Under the pieces are notes generated by a model. That model did not search any database, was not told the origin of the DNA, and saw only the letters and a list, made by a program, of their open reading frames with translations. The translations under genes were made by a program, and so were the position numbers. 64,000 nucleotides of DNA from AC-32 sp963765785 (lineage in GTDB: Bacteria > Actinomycetota > Thermoleophilia > Gaiellales > Gaiellaceae). Shown here piece after piece: positions 40,597 to 51,285 of the stretch. The stretch lies in NCBI GenBank assembly GCA_963765785.1, contig CAVXXW010000001.1, positions 248,001-312,000 on the forward strand, given 5' to 3'. Positions within the stretch are counted from its first letter, which is position 1. The number at the start of each line of letters is the position of its first letter.

Positions 40597-41403
40597 ATGC
40601 CGCTCGACGCGCTGGGGCTTGCGCTCGGCGCCGCCGCGCTGCACGCCCTCTGGAACCTGCTGCTCGCGCGCGAGCGCGACACCGAGGCCGCGACCGCGGT
40701 CGCGCTCGTTGCGCTGGTGCTCGTCCTCGTCCTGCCCGCGGCGCTGACCTGGCGCGTCGAGGCGGCGGCGGTGCCGTTCATCGTCGCCTCGGCGGCGCTC
40801 GAGCTCGCGTACGTGGCGCTCCTGGCCACCGCGTATCGCCGTTATGAGCTGAGCCTCGTCTACCCGGTCGCGCGCGGGCTTGCGCCGGTGCTGGCGCTGC
40901 TCTACGTGGTGGCGGCGGGCGGCGCCGTGCCGTCGGCGCTCGGGGTTGCGGGGGTGATCGCGGTCGGGATCGGCGTGCTGCTCGTTCGCGGCGCGCGCGG
41001 CAGCGGTGCCGGCCTCGCGTTCGGCGTGACGATCGCCGCCGCGATCGCGGGCTACACGGTGGTCGACCGCTACGGGATCCAGCACGCCGCGGCCGGGCCG
41101 TACCTGCTCCTCGTGATGGTCGCGCCCGCGCTCGTCTACGCGCTCGTCGTCGGCCGCCCGCGTGTCCGCGCCGCGGTCAGCCCGGCGACCCTGGTCATCG
41201 GCACGGCGTCGGCGTCTGCCTACCTGCTCGTGTTGCTCGCGCTCCGGCTCGCGAGCGCGCCGGCCGTGGCCGCCGTGCGCGAGACGAGCGTCGTGATCGC
41301 GACCGCCGCCGCGGCGAGCTTTCTCGGCGAGCGGGTGAGCACCACACGACTGGCCGGCGCCGCAGTGGTCGTCCTGGGCGTCGCCCTGCTCGCCTTCTCC
41401 TAG
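40597..41403 (+). CDS. EamA/DMT-superfamily transporter
   Basis: The 268-residue hydrophobic protein has about ten predicted helices in two repeated halves (for example LGLALGAAALHALWNLLLAR and VAGVIAVGIGVLLVRGAR). Motifs YELSLVYPVARGLAPVLALL and VRETSVVIATAAAASFLGERV are those of EamA transporters, usually metabolite or drug exporters. The ATG follows TACGGT by 7 nt, indicating a leaderless message. Its stop shares a CTAG with the convergent otsB. Confidence 0.87.
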   Translation: MPLDALGLALGAAALHALWNLLLARERDTEAATAVALVALVLVLVLPAALTWRVEAAAVPFIVASAALELAYVALLATAYRRYELSLVYPVARGLAPVLALLYVVAAGGAVPSALGVAGVIAVGIGVLLVRGARGSGAGLAFGVTIAAAIAGYTVVDRYGIQHAAAGPYLLLVMVAPALVYALVVGRPRVRAAVSPATLVIGTASASAYLLVLLALRLASAPAVAAVRETSVVIATAAAASFLGERVSTTRLAGAAVVVLGVALLAFS

Positions 41404-42107
41404 AGCGTCCGCAGAAGCTCGACCAGTTCCTCCGGCGACGCGACCACCAGGTCCGCGGCCTCGCGCAGCGCGAGCGGCGACTCCGCGGACGAGACCGCGA
41501 CCCGCACGCCAAGCTCGAGGCCGTCGAGCCCGCGGAAGGCGTCGAGGTCGGTCGTGTCGTCGCCGGCGTAGAGCGCGCGCTGCAAGCCGCGTTGCTCGAG
41601 CAGGAAGCGAACGGCCGTGCCCTTGTCGGCGGCGACCGGCGGCCGGAGCTCCAACACCTTCCGCCCCCAGCGCGCCTCGAGGCCCGCCGCCTCGGCGCGC
41701 ACGGCGACCGACCGCAACTGCCGCTCGGCAGCCTCCTCGTCGGGAGCGAGCCGCCAGTGCAGCGCGACCGTCAGGCCCTTGTCCTCGAGCCACGGCCACC
41801 GCTCGGCCGCGAAGGGCCGGAGCACCTCGCGCCATTCCGCCGCCTCCGGCGCGAGCTCGAGCCCGTGCACGCCCACGTAGACGACGCCATCGACGCCGAC
41901 CAGGCGCGCGACGTCCTCGGCGGTTCGTCCGCTCACGCACGCGACGAGCGCGTAGCAGCCCGCCAGCCGGCGTACCTCGGCGCGCGCGTCCTCGGGAACC
42001 ACTGCAAGGTCGGGCCGCGCGACGATCGGCGACAGCGTCCCGTCCACGTCGAGCAGCACGGCCGCGCGGCCGGGCTCCGACCGCAGCAGCGCCAGCCGAT
42101 CGTCCAC
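41400..42107 (-). CDS. otsB: Trehalose-6-phosphate phosphatase
   Basis: OtsB removes phosphate from trehalose-6-phosphate, giving the stress protectant trehalose. The 235-residue HAD-fold enzyme has AVLLDVDGTLSPIVARPD (nucleophile and acid/base Asp), ALVACVSGRTAEDVARL, VYVGVHGLEL, AADKGTAVRFLLEQRG and LYAGDDTTDLDAFRGL. No trehalose-phosphate synthase is in the window. GTG 42107 follows a minus-strand TATTCT hexamer by 7 nt. The much longer frame upstream is antisense to other genes. Confidence 0.9.
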   Translation of the reverse strand: MDDRLALLRSEPGRAAVLLDVDGTLSPIVARPDLAVVPEDARAEVRRLAGCYALVACVSGRTAEDVARLVGVDGVVYVGVHGLELAPEAAEWREVLRPFAAERWPWLEDKGLTVALHWRLAPDEEAAERQLRSVAVRAEAAGLEARWGRKVLELRPPVAADKGTAVRFLLEQRGLQRALYAGDDTTDLDAFRGLDGLELGVRVAVSSAESPLALREAADLVVASPEELVELLRTL

Positions 42108-42114
42108 ACCGCGC

Positions 42115-42120
42115 AGAATA
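42115..42120 (-). promoter_or_regulatory. Predicted -10 element for otsB
   Basis: TATTCT on the minus strand ends 7 nt before GTG 42107. The 18-bp gap to the divergent TauE-like gene leaves no room for an independent upstream promoter. Confidence 0.4.
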
Positions 42121-42125
42121 CGGCG

Positions 42126-42467
42126 GTGCGCCTCGTTCTCATCGGCCTGCTGGCCGGCCTCTTCAGCGCGCTCTTCGGCGTGGGCGGCGGCATCGTCGTC
42201 GTGCCGCTGCTGATCCTGCTCGCCCACTTCGACGAGCGGCCGGCGATGGCCACCTCGCTCGCCGCGATCGGACTGATCGCGTTCGTCGGCGCCGTCAGCT
42301 ACGGGTTCCACGGCGAGCTGAAGGTCGGAGCCGCGGCGGTCGTCGGCCTGCCCGCGGCCTTCGGAGCGGTCGCCGGCGCCTCGCTGCAGCAGCGGCTCGG
42401 CAACCGCACGCTCACCCTGGCCTTTGCAGCGCTGCTCGCGGCCGTCGCGTTCTACCTCCTGGTCTGA
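42126..42467 (+). CDS. TauE/SafE-type transporter, half-size protein 1
   Basis: The 113-residue membrane protein covers one TauE repeat: LIGLLAGLFSALFGVGGGIVVVPLLILLAHF at the N-terminus, with the family G-x-GGG motif, then MATSLAAIGLIAFVGAVSYG and two further helices. TauE/SafE carriers export sulfite or organosulfonates and normally have two such repeats in one chain of about 250 residues. Here the second repeat is a separate gene starting one base into this stop. The substrate is uncertain. Confidence 0.82.
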   Translation: MRLVLIGLLAGLFSALFGVGGGIVVVPLLILLAHFDERPAMATSLAAIGLIAFVGAVSYGFHGELKVGAAAVVGLPAAFGAVAGASLQQRLGNRTLTLAFAALLAAVAFYLLV

Positions 42468-42850
42468 TGTGGGCGCTGTTCCTAGCAGGTGCGATCGGCC
42501 TCGCCACCGGCGTGCTCGCGGGCCTCTTCGGCGTCGGCGGCGGGATCCTGTTCGTGCCGACGCTGACGCTCGTGCTCGGGCTGACGCAGCTCCACGCCGA
42601 GGCGACGTCGCTGCTCGCGATCCTGCCGACCTCGATCGCGGGCGCCTGGCGCCAGCGCCACTACGGGAACGTGCGCTGGCGGTCGGCCCTCGTGGTGGGA
42701 CTGGCGGCGGTCGCGGGCGTCGAGGGCGGTGTCCAGATCGCGGAGGCCTTACCGGAGCACGTGCTGCGGCGGCTGTTCGGTGTGCTGGTGCTCGCCGTCG
42801 CGGCCCAGCTCGCCTGGCGGGCGCTGCGAAGGCCGTCCTATGCTTCCTGA
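42467..42850 (+). CDS. TauE/SafE-type transporter, half-size protein 2
   Basis: The 127-residue partner begins MWALFLAGAIGLATGVLAGLFGVGGGILFVP, repeating the G-x-GGG motif, followed by HAEATSLLAILPTSIAGAWRQ and hydrophobic helices to the C-terminus. ATG 42467 uses the last base of the preceding TGA, so translation is coupled and a 1:1 heterodimer is plausible. Each half has its own start and complete repeat, which argues against a simple frameshift of one gene. Confidence 0.82.
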   Translation: MWALFLAGAIGLATGVLAGLFGVGGGILFVPTLTLVLGLTQLHAEATSLLAILPTSIAGAWRQRHYGNVRWRSALVVGLAAVAGVEGGVQIAEALPEHVLRRLFGVLVLAVAAQLAWRALRRPSYAS

Positions 42851-43241
42851 CGTGACCGGGCACGAAGAGGTCTGGATCCCACTGGTCGACGAGCCGATCG
42901 GCTCGATCGTGGCGCAGGTGCAGGAGGAGCACCCGGAGATCGGCCGGCTCGTCTCCTCGCCGCAGCAGCTGCTTGCCTTCCGGACGTTCGCCTACATCCG
43001 CGTCGGAATTCTGCTCGGCCGGCTGCTCGTCGAGAACGACGTCGAGGAGACCGAAGGCGCGACCTGGGCGGAGCAGCTGGCGAGCGATCCAAGGCATCAC
43101 GAGGCAGTCGTGGCCGAGGTGCTCGCGGTTGCGAAGGAGGTCGCCGAGGCCGACGTCCCCGCCCACAGGCTCGGTCCGGGCGACGAGGAGCGAACCCGCT
43201 TCTCCGAGTTCGCAAAGCGGCGCCTGGCCACCGATACCTAG
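42840..43241 (+). CDS. Conserved-looking protein of unknown function
   Basis: The 133-residue product is soluble and acidic (VDEPIGSIVAQVQEEHPEIG, WAEQLASDPRHHEAVVAEVLAVAKEVAEADV), with predicted helices. No family was recognised. ATG 42840 overlaps the second TauE-like gene by 11 nt. Codon use is like its neighbours, with strong G/C at third positions, supporting translation. It may belong with the transporter pair. Confidence 0.6.
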   Translation: MLPDVTGHEEVWIPLVDEPIGSIVAQVQEEHPEIGRLVSSPQQLLAFRTFAYIRVGILLGRLLVENDVEETEGATWAEQLASDPRHHEAVVAEVLAVAKEVAEADVPAHRLGPGDEERTRFSEFAKRRLATDT

Positions 43242-43286
43242 TCGAAACCTCCATTCGTCGCCGTCTTTGCTGATAATGCGGGGACG

Positions 43287-44759
43287 GTGGGGAAGCGGCT
43301 CCCGATGCTCGTGGCGCTGTCGGGTCTCCTCGTCCTGATCTCGGGGGCGGGGGGTGCCGGAAGCGCCGGTGCGACCGCAGGCGGCTCTGCACGTGCTGTT
43401 GCGGTCCGGGTGGTGGTGCCGGGACAGCCCAGCGTGACCGCCGGCTCGATCTCGTCGCCGCCCGATCACGCGGCGTTCGGCTCGAGCTTCTCGTACCCCG
43501 CCGACGGCTCGGTGGTGACGACCGGCTCGATCAGCGCGTCGGCCGCGACGAACTCCGGCACGTCGGCGACGGCGAGCTCGACGACGCAGGTCGGCACCGT
43601 CAGCGTCTTCAACGGCGAGGTCACCGCCACGACGGTCACGGGCGCCGCGCACGGCTCCACCCGCGGCCGCAACGCCGGCGGCAACTTCTCTGGCGCCTCG
43701 GTGACGGGCCTGACAGTCCTCGGGACCGACACGCCGCCCGCGCCGAACATCCGCATCCCACTCGCGGACTGGGGCTACCTGACCACGCTCGAGGAGGGCA
43801 CCGACTCGAGCCTCGGCGCCGGAGGCGCCCAGGGCTTCCACGGGTTCGTCAGCGCTTTGGCGATCCACCTGACCGCGCCGCACGGCGGCCTGCCCGCCGG
43901 CGCGGAGATCCAGATCGGCTACGCGGAGGCGAGCGTCCAGGCAAACGTCGCCGTCTCGCCCAAGCCGGTCGTGCCGGGGCCGGCGCCGAACCAGGCCTCC
44001 GGCAAGCAGGGCAAGAAGACCCCGGTCGCGCCGGAGCCGACGAAGCACAAGAAGCCGACCTCACCGCCGCTGCTCGGGCCGCCGACGGGCCTGCAGCCGA
44101 AGCTGACGGCCGGCGGCTACGTCTTCCCGGTTTACGGGCCGTCGCAGTTCGGCGACAGTTATGGGGCGTTCCGCGGTGACGTCTCCGGCAACTGGCACCA
44201 CGGCGACGACATCTTCGCCCCCCTCGGCGCGCCGATCCTCGCCGTCGCCGACGGGATCGTCTTCTCGGTCGGCTGGAACGACGTCGGCGGCAACCGGCTC
44301 TGGCTCCGCGACGACCAGGGCAACGAGTTCTACTACGCGCACCTCTCGGCGTTTACGCCGCTTGCCAAGAACGGCGCCCATGTCCGGGCCGGTGAGATGC
44401 TCGGCTTCGTCGGCAACACGGGCGACGCGCAGGGCACTCCGACCCACCTGCACTTCGAGGTGCATCCGTACTCGCTGCTCTTCATGGGCTACGACGGCGC
44501 AGTCGACCCGACGCCGTACCTCAACGCCTGGAAGCACCTCCAGGACGTCCGTTTCTCGGACGTCGCCTCCTGGCTCGCGCAAACCGGCATCGCCGACCCG
44601 GCGCCGAAGCCGGCGGCGATCCTGCTCCAGGTCTCGGACATCTCCGAGGCGAGCGGCCTCGACCCGGCCTCGCTGCAGCGCGCGATGAGCAGCCAGAACG
44701 GCGGCGAGGGCCAGGTGCTGCGCACGCTCGGCCTGCGCCCGAAGGCGCCCCGGCCCTAG
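43287..44759 (+). CDS. Secreted M23-family metallopeptidase (LytM-type)
   Basis: The 490-residue protein has a signal peptide (LVALSGLLVLISGAGGAGSA), an N-terminal beta-rich domain of about 190 residues, and a Pro/Lys-rich linker (APEPTKHKKPTSPP). The M23 domain follows: NWHHGDDIFAPLGAPILAVADG, AHLSAFTPLAKNGAHVRAGE and GTPTHLHFEVHPYS, which supply the zinc ligands H-x3-D and H-x-H. A helical tail of about 75 residues ends it. It would cleave peptidoglycan cross-bridges or regulate other hydrolases. A GATAAT -10 at 43272-43277 lies 9 nt before GTG 43287. Confidence 0.88.
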   Translation: MGKRLPMLVALSGLLVLISGAGGAGSAGATAGGSARAVAVRVVVPGQPSVTAGSISSPPDHAAFGSSFSYPADGSVVTTGSISASAATNSGTSATASSTTQVGTVSVFNGEVTATTVTGAAHGSTRGRNAGGNFSGASVTGLTVLGTDTPPAPNIRIPLADWGYLTTLEEGTDSSLGAGGAQGFHGFVSALAIHLTAPHGGLPAGAEIQIGYAEASVQANVAVSPKPVVPGPAPNQASGKQGKKTPVAPEPTKHKKPTSPPLLGPPTGLQPKLTAGGYVFPVYGPSQFGDSYGAFRGDVSGNWHHGDDIFAPLGAPILAVADGIVFSVGWNDVGGNRLWLRDDQGNEFYYAHLSAFTPLAKNGAHVRAGEMLGFVGNTGDAQGTPTHLHFEVHPYSLLFMGYDGAVDPTPYLNAWKHLQDVRFSDVASWLAQTGIADPAPKPAAILLQVSDISEASGLDPASLQRAMSSQNGGEGQVLRTLGLRPKAPRP

Positions 44760-45174
44760 CTAGTTTCCGTTGCCGCTCGAAGATGCCGCCGTAGCCGAAC
44801 TCTTCGTCGGCGCCGAAGATCGTGTCCTTCAGCCAGCGGCGGGTCTCCGGCCCGGTGATCGGGTTGAAGAGGATCCCGAGTGCGATGCCCGTGAGCAGCA
44901 GCGAGGTGTTGCGGCTCTTGTGGCTGTCTGCTCCCTGGATCCGGTTCGCCGCGCTGCGCAGGTCCTCGATCGCCGAGCGGAGCTGGTCCTGGATGTCCTG
45001 GTCGGTGGCGACCTTGGAGGCGATCCCCGTGACGCCGCGGTTGCCCACCAGCTCGTCGTAGACATCGCGGGCGGTGGAGAAGGCGCTGCGCAGGCTTTCC
45101 CGCAGCTCCTCGTCCTGGATCGCGCGCTTCACGTAGGGCTTTGCGTCTTCGAGCCTTTCCTTCGCGTTCGTCAT
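44760..45174 (-). pseudogene. YtxH-like small membrane protein, apparently frameshifted near its 3' end
   Basis: ATG 45174 opens MTNAKERLEDAKPYVKRAIQDEELRESL, with a helical region, one membrane helix (TSLLLTGIALGILFNPITG) and WLKDTIFGADEEFGYGG. In the written frame translation then continues 79 codons antisense to the M23 gene with Arg/Pro/Gly-rich sequence. One frame over, the codons after about 44790 read SSSGNGN and stop at TAG 44762-44760, directly beside the M23 stop. A small indel near 44785-44795 is the simplest explanation; the intact protein would be about 138 residues. Confidence 0.65.
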
Positions 45175-45235
45175 GGCAGAGCGTCCTTTCGGCTTGCTTA
45201 CAAGCGGGGAGACTCTACCCTGCCCGCGCGTCCCG

Positions 45236-47643
<2,408 letters not shown>

Positions 47644-47647
<4 letters not shown>

Positions 47648-48081
47648 GCCATGCCTCTGATCACGATCGAGACCCGCTCGGTCTGTTGCACCTGCGGCGC
47701 GATCGGCAACACGACGGTCAGCATCCCGTTCTCGTAGCGAGCGGCTGCGGACGACGGGTCGACCGGCTCGTCGAGCTGGATCCGGCGCTGGAAGGGGCCG
47801 TACTCGATCTCGAGCTGCTGGTAGCGGCCGCTGACCTCGGGCCGCCGCCGCTCGCCGGCGACGACGAGCACCCGGTCGGCCGCGACGACCTGGACCGACT
47901 TCGGGTCGACGCCCGGCAGCTCGACCACGATCTGGAGCTCCGGCGGGTCGTCACTGCGGATGCAGTCGACCTGGGGCCGGAACCCGCGGCGCCCACCCAC
48001 GAAACGGGGAAGGTGCCAGAGGTCGTCGATCAGCTCCTGGATCTCGTCGTGCAGGCGCTCGATGTCTGTCGGCCGTTTCAT
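47644..48081 (-). CDS. Hsp20/alpha-crystallin small heat-shock protein
   Basis: The 145-residue chaperone has an alpha-crystallin domain: PELQIVVELPGVDPKSVQVV, RVLVVAGERRRPEVSGRYQQLE, YGPFQRRIQLDEPVDPSSAAARYENGM and LTVVLPIA. It holds unfolding proteins and acts with Lon, encoded immediately downstream. ATG 48081 is preceded by GAGGGA; the ORF to 48159 would run through the promoter and was not used. A palindromic -10 region at 48114-48123 serves this gene and the divergent mmpL-type gene. Confidence 0.9.
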
Positions 48082-48113
48082 GCGTCCCTCGTGAAACCGT
48101 ACTCCTGCCCGCG

Positions 48114-48123
48114 ACGCTAGCGT
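48114..48123. promoter_or_regulatory. Palindromic ACGCTAGCGT giving a -10 on both strands (hsp20-lon / MMPL)
   Basis: The 10-bp sequence is its own reverse complement and places TAGCGT on both strands. It ends 13 nt before GTG 48137 (plus) and about 32 nt before ATG 48081 (minus). A regulator binding site of the same symmetry is the alternative. Confidence 0.4.
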
Positions 48124-48136
48124 TCGGAACGCCGCC

Positions 48137-50365
48137 GTGGAGCGCTGGACCCGCCTCATGATCCGCTACCGCTGGGCCGTCGTCGCCGGCTGGCTCGTGG
48201 TCCTGCTCGGCGGCGGCTACTCGGCGACGCGGCTCTCCGCGCTGCTCTCGAACTCGTTCACGATGCCCGGGACCGACTCGGAACGCGCTCGGACGATCCT
48301 CAAGGAGCACTACGGCGACCGCAGCGACGGCGCGTTCACGGTCGTCTTCCAGGTGCCGAGCACGCGCGACCCCGCGCTGCGCGCGCGGCTGCAACGGCGA
48401 CTCGCCGACGCCGCGCGCGTCGTTCCCACGGGACAGGCGCGGCCGCTCGTCCCGGGCGGCGGCCACGTGCTCTACGGCGACATCGTCTCGACGCTCGAGC
48501 TCGCCAAGGCGAAGGGCTACACCGACGACATCCTGCGGCGGTTACCCCAAGGCCAGGGTCTTCGGTCGTACGTCACGGGCCAGGCGGCGATCCAGCACGA
48601 CCTCGATCCGATCTTCAGCGAGGACCTGCGCAAGGGGGAGTTCGAGATCGCGATCCCGATCGCGCTGCTCGTGCTGCTGGTCGTGTTCGGCCTGTCGTGG
48701 GCCGTGACGATCCCGCTCCTCTTCGCGGCCTGCACGATCGAGGGCACGCTCGGGCTCGTCTTCCTGTTCGCCCACCACGTGACGATGGCGACCTACGTCA
48801 CGAACCTGGTTCAGCTGATCGGGCTCGGCATCGCGATCGACTACTCGCTGCTGATCGTCTATCGCTTCCGCGAGGAGCTCGCGCGCCCTCAGCCGGCGGC
48901 TCCTGCCGGCGGGCAGAGCCCGGCTCTGGCGCCGCCGCGGGTCGCTGAGAACGCCCGGGCCGAGCGTAGGGGCGTCGACGAGGCGGTCGTGCGGACGATG
49001 GCGACGGCCGGCCGCGCGGTCGTGTTCTCCGGCGCGACGGTCGCGATCGGGCTCGCCCTGCTGCTCTTCATGCCCTCGCCGTTCATGCGCTCGATGGGGA
49101 TCGGGGGCTTCCTGATCCCGCTCGTCTCGATTGCCGGCGCGCTCACCCTGCAACCGGCGCTGCTCGCGATCTACGGCCGCAAGGGCACCAAGCGCGCGCG
49201 GGTCTGGCGGCTCGGCGAGCCCGGCGAGCGCCGCGGGTTCTGGGAGCGGCTCTCTGCGGCGATCATGAAGCGGCCGGTCGCGTTCCTCGCCGGCGGCGCC
49301 GCGCTGCTGCTCGCGGCCGGCGTGCCGGTCTTCGCGCTGCATCTAACGCCCGGCTCGGCGCAAGGCATTCCGCAGTCGCCGCAGGCGGTGCGCGGCTTCG
49401 ACGTCCTCCGCAAGGCCGTCGGCGCGGGCGCGCTCTCGCCGACGCAGATCATCGTCGACACCGGCAGGCCCGGAGGTACCGCGTCGCCCGCGGTCGAGCA
49501 CTCGATCGCGAAGCTGGTCGCGAGCCTCCGCCGCGATCCCGAGGTCGTCTATGCGCGCTACGCGCCCCGCAGGCCGCTGGTCGACCCGAGCGGCCGCTAC
49601 GCGCAGATCGTCGTCGCGGGCAGGCACGAGTACGGCGAGGGGCCGGCCCAGAGCTTCGTCCGCCGGCTGCGCGGCACGCTGATCCCAGCCGCGGGGTGGC
49701 CCGCGGGCGTGGACGTGCTCGCGGGCGGCGGGCCGCCCCAGGGCGTCGACTTCATCGACCGCTCGTACGCCGTCTTCCCCTGGCTCGTGATCGGCGTGCT
49801 CGTGCTGACGTACCTGCTCCTGCTCCGCGCCTTCCGCTCGCTGCTCTTGCCGCTGAAGGCGGTGATCCTGAACCTGCTCTCGGTGGCCGCGGCCTACGGG
49901 CTGCTGGTCGTCGTCTTCAAGTGGGGCGTCGGCAACAGCGTGCTCGGCCTCTACCAGTTCTCGCAGATCGAGGCGTGGATCCCGATCTTCTTGTTCGCGA
50001 TGCTCTTCGGCCTCTCGATGGACTACGAGGTGTTTCTGGTCACGCGCATGCGCGAGGCGTGGGACGAGACGCACGACAACGTGCGCGCGGTCGGTCTCGG
50101 GCTCGAGCGCACGGGCCGGATCGTCAGCGCCGCGGCGATCATCATGGTCGCGGCCTTCTCGGGCTTCGTCGCCGGCCGCATCGTCGGCCTGCAGGAGTTC
50201 GGCCTCGGCCTCGCGGTGGCGATCTTCGTCGACGCGACGATCATCCGCGTGCTGCTCGTTCCGTCGCTGATGGCGCTCTTTGGGCGCTGGAACTGGTGGC
50301 TGCCGGGCCGCGTCGCGCGAGTCGTGCGCGTGCCTCCGTCCTCGCTCGAATCGCCGACCTCGTAG
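48137..50365 (+). CDS. MMPL/RND-family transporter
   Basis: The 742-residue protein has the MMPL arrangement: a first helix (WAVVAGWLVVLLGGGYSA), a periplasmic loop of about 130 residues, five clustered helices with GLGIAIDYSLLIVYRFREEL, then a second half repeating this with FGLSMDYEVFLVTRMREAW. The two DY motifs are the proton-relay sites. MMPL proteins export lipids or amphiphilic compounds. The loop ELARPQPAAPAGGQSPALAPP is low-complexity. GTG 48137 follows TAGCGT by 13 nt. Confidence 0.9.
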   Translation: MERWTRLMIRYRWAVVAGWLVVLLGGGYSATRLSALLSNSFTMPGTDSERARTILKEHYGDRSDGAFTVVFQVPSTRDPALRARLQRRLADAARVVPTGQARPLVPGGGHVLYGDIVSTLELAKAKGYTDDILRRLPQGQGLRSYVTGQAAIQHDLDPIFSEDLRKGEFEIAIPIALLVLLVVFGLSWAVTIPLLFAACTIEGTLGLVFLFAHHVTMATYVTNLVQLIGLGIAIDYSLLIVYRFREELARPQPAAPAGGQSPALAPPRVAENARAERRGVDEAVVRTMATAGRAVVFSGATVAIGLALLLFMPSPFMRSMGIGGFLIPLVSIAGALTLQPALLAIYGRKGTKRARVWRLGEPGERRGFWERLSAAIMKRPVAFLAGGAALLLAAGVPVFALHLTPGSAQGIPQSPQAVRGFDVLRKAVGAGALSPTQIIVDTGRPGGTASPAVEHSIAKLVASLRRDPEVVYARYAPRRPLVDPSGRYAQIVVAGRHEYGEGPAQSFVRRLRGTLIPAAGWPAGVDVLAGGGPPQGVDFIDRSYAVFPWLVIGVLVLTYLLLLRAFRSLLLPLKAVILNLLSVAAAYGLLVVVFKWGVGNSVLGLYQFSQIEAWIPIFLFAMLFGLSMDYEVFLVTRMREAWDETHDNVRAVGLGLERTGRIVSAAAIIMVAAFSGFVAGRIVGLQEFGLGLAVAIFVDATIIRVLLVPSLMALFGRWNWWLPGRVARVVRVPPSSLESPTS

Positions 50366-50368
50366 CAT
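50363..50368 (+). promoter_or_regulatory. Predicted -10 element for rfbA
   Basis: TAGCAT is followed after 7 nt by GTG 50376. It overlaps the stop region of the MMPL gene and indicates an independent leaderless start for the rhamnose genes. Confidence 0.42.
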
Positions 50369-50375
50369 CACGGCC

Positions 50376-51140
50376 GTGGAGACCGGGCTGAAGGGAGTGA
50401 TCCTGGCGGGTGGAACCGGCTCGCGGCTGCATCCGCTGACGCAGATCACGAACAAGCACCTGCTGCCGATCTACGACCGGCCGATGATCAGCTGGGCGAT
50501 CGAGGCGCTCGTCAACGCCGGCGTGACCGACCTGATGCTTGTCACCGGCGGCACGCATGCGGGCGAGTTCTTCCGGCTGCTCGGCAACGGGCACGAGCAC
50601 GGCGTCGAGCGGCTCTTCTACGCCTACCAGGAGAAGCCCGGTGGCATCGCCGAGGCGCTCGGGCTCGCGGAGCGGTTCGGCCGCGGCGGCCCGATCTGCG
50701 TGATGCTCGCCGACAACGTCGTCGAACAGTCGCTGAAGCCGGCGGTGGAGAACTTCTCGGCCCAGGAGCGCGGTGCCAGGATCCTGCTCGCACACATCGA
50801 GGAGCCCGAGCACCTGCAGCACCTCGGCGTGCCCGAGCTCGAGGACGGCCGCGTGACGAACATCGTCGAAAAGCCGAGCGACCCGCCCAGCCAGTACGCG
50901 GTTACCGGGATCTACTTCTACGACGAGCGCGTGTGGGACGTGCTGCCGACGCTCGAGCCCTCCGGCCGCGGCGAGCTCGAGATCACCGACGTGAACAACT
51001 GGTACGTCGGCCGCGGCGAGATGGAGTACGACGTGCTCGAGGGCTTCTGGGGCGACGCCGGCGAGTCGATCGACGCCTACTACGAAGTGAACGACTTCGT
51101 CCGCGGTAACGGCGCCAACAGGCGCCCCGTCCAGCAATGA
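50376..51140 (+). CDS. rfbA: Glucose-1-phosphate thymidylyltransferase
   Basis: RfbA makes dTDP-glucose from glucose-1-phosphate and dTTP, the first step to dTDP-rhamnose. The 254-residue enzyme has GVILAGGTGSRLHPLTQITN, KHLLPIYDRPMISWAIEAL, PICVMLADNVVEQSLKP, IVEKPSDPPSQYAVTGIYFYD and EITDVNNWYVGRGEMEYDVL. It lacks the C-terminal helical extension of the 290-residue enterobacterial enzyme. No regulatory tail is visible. The start is set by TAGCAT 7 nt upstream. Confidence 0.92.
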   Translation: METGLKGVILAGGTGSRLHPLTQITNKHLLPIYDRPMISWAIEALVNAGVTDLMLVTGGTHAGEFFRLLGNGHEHGVERLFYAYQEKPGGIAEALGLAERFGRGGPICVMLADNVVEQSLKPAVENFSAQERGARILLAHIEEPEHLQHLGVPELEDGRVTNIVEKPSDPPSQYAVTGIYFYDERVWDVLPTLEPSGRGELEITDVNNWYVGRGEMEYDVLEGFWGDAGESIDAYYEVNDFVRGNGANRRPVQQ

Positions 51141-51192
51141 GCGCCCGCCTCTCGCCCACCATCTCGCTGCGCCAGACACCAACCCCGTCCTT

Positions 51193-51213
51193 GCCCAGGC
51201 AACCAGCCTGGGC
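51193..51213 (+). terminator. Stem-loop between rfbA and rfbC
   Basis: GCCCAGGC and GCCTGGGC form a perfect 8-bp stem with the loop AACCA. No T-run follows, so it may be a weak or Rho-assisted terminator or an mRNA processing/stability element. The rest of the 145-bp gap shows nothing else. Confidence 0.35.
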
Positions 51214-51285
51214 CGCGGACGAGCGCGGTCTCTGGCTTGGAGCTGGCGGCCGAGAGCCTGGGCGTCATCACTGGACGGGGCGCTG

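Noticed and set aside
48082..48136. Heat-shock operator (CIRCE or HAIR) upstream of hsp20-lon
   Set aside because: Neither TTAGCACTC-n9-GAGTGCTAA nor CTTGAGT-n7-ACTCAAG is present. Only the ACGCTAGCGT palindrome is found, which is better explained by the two -10 elements.
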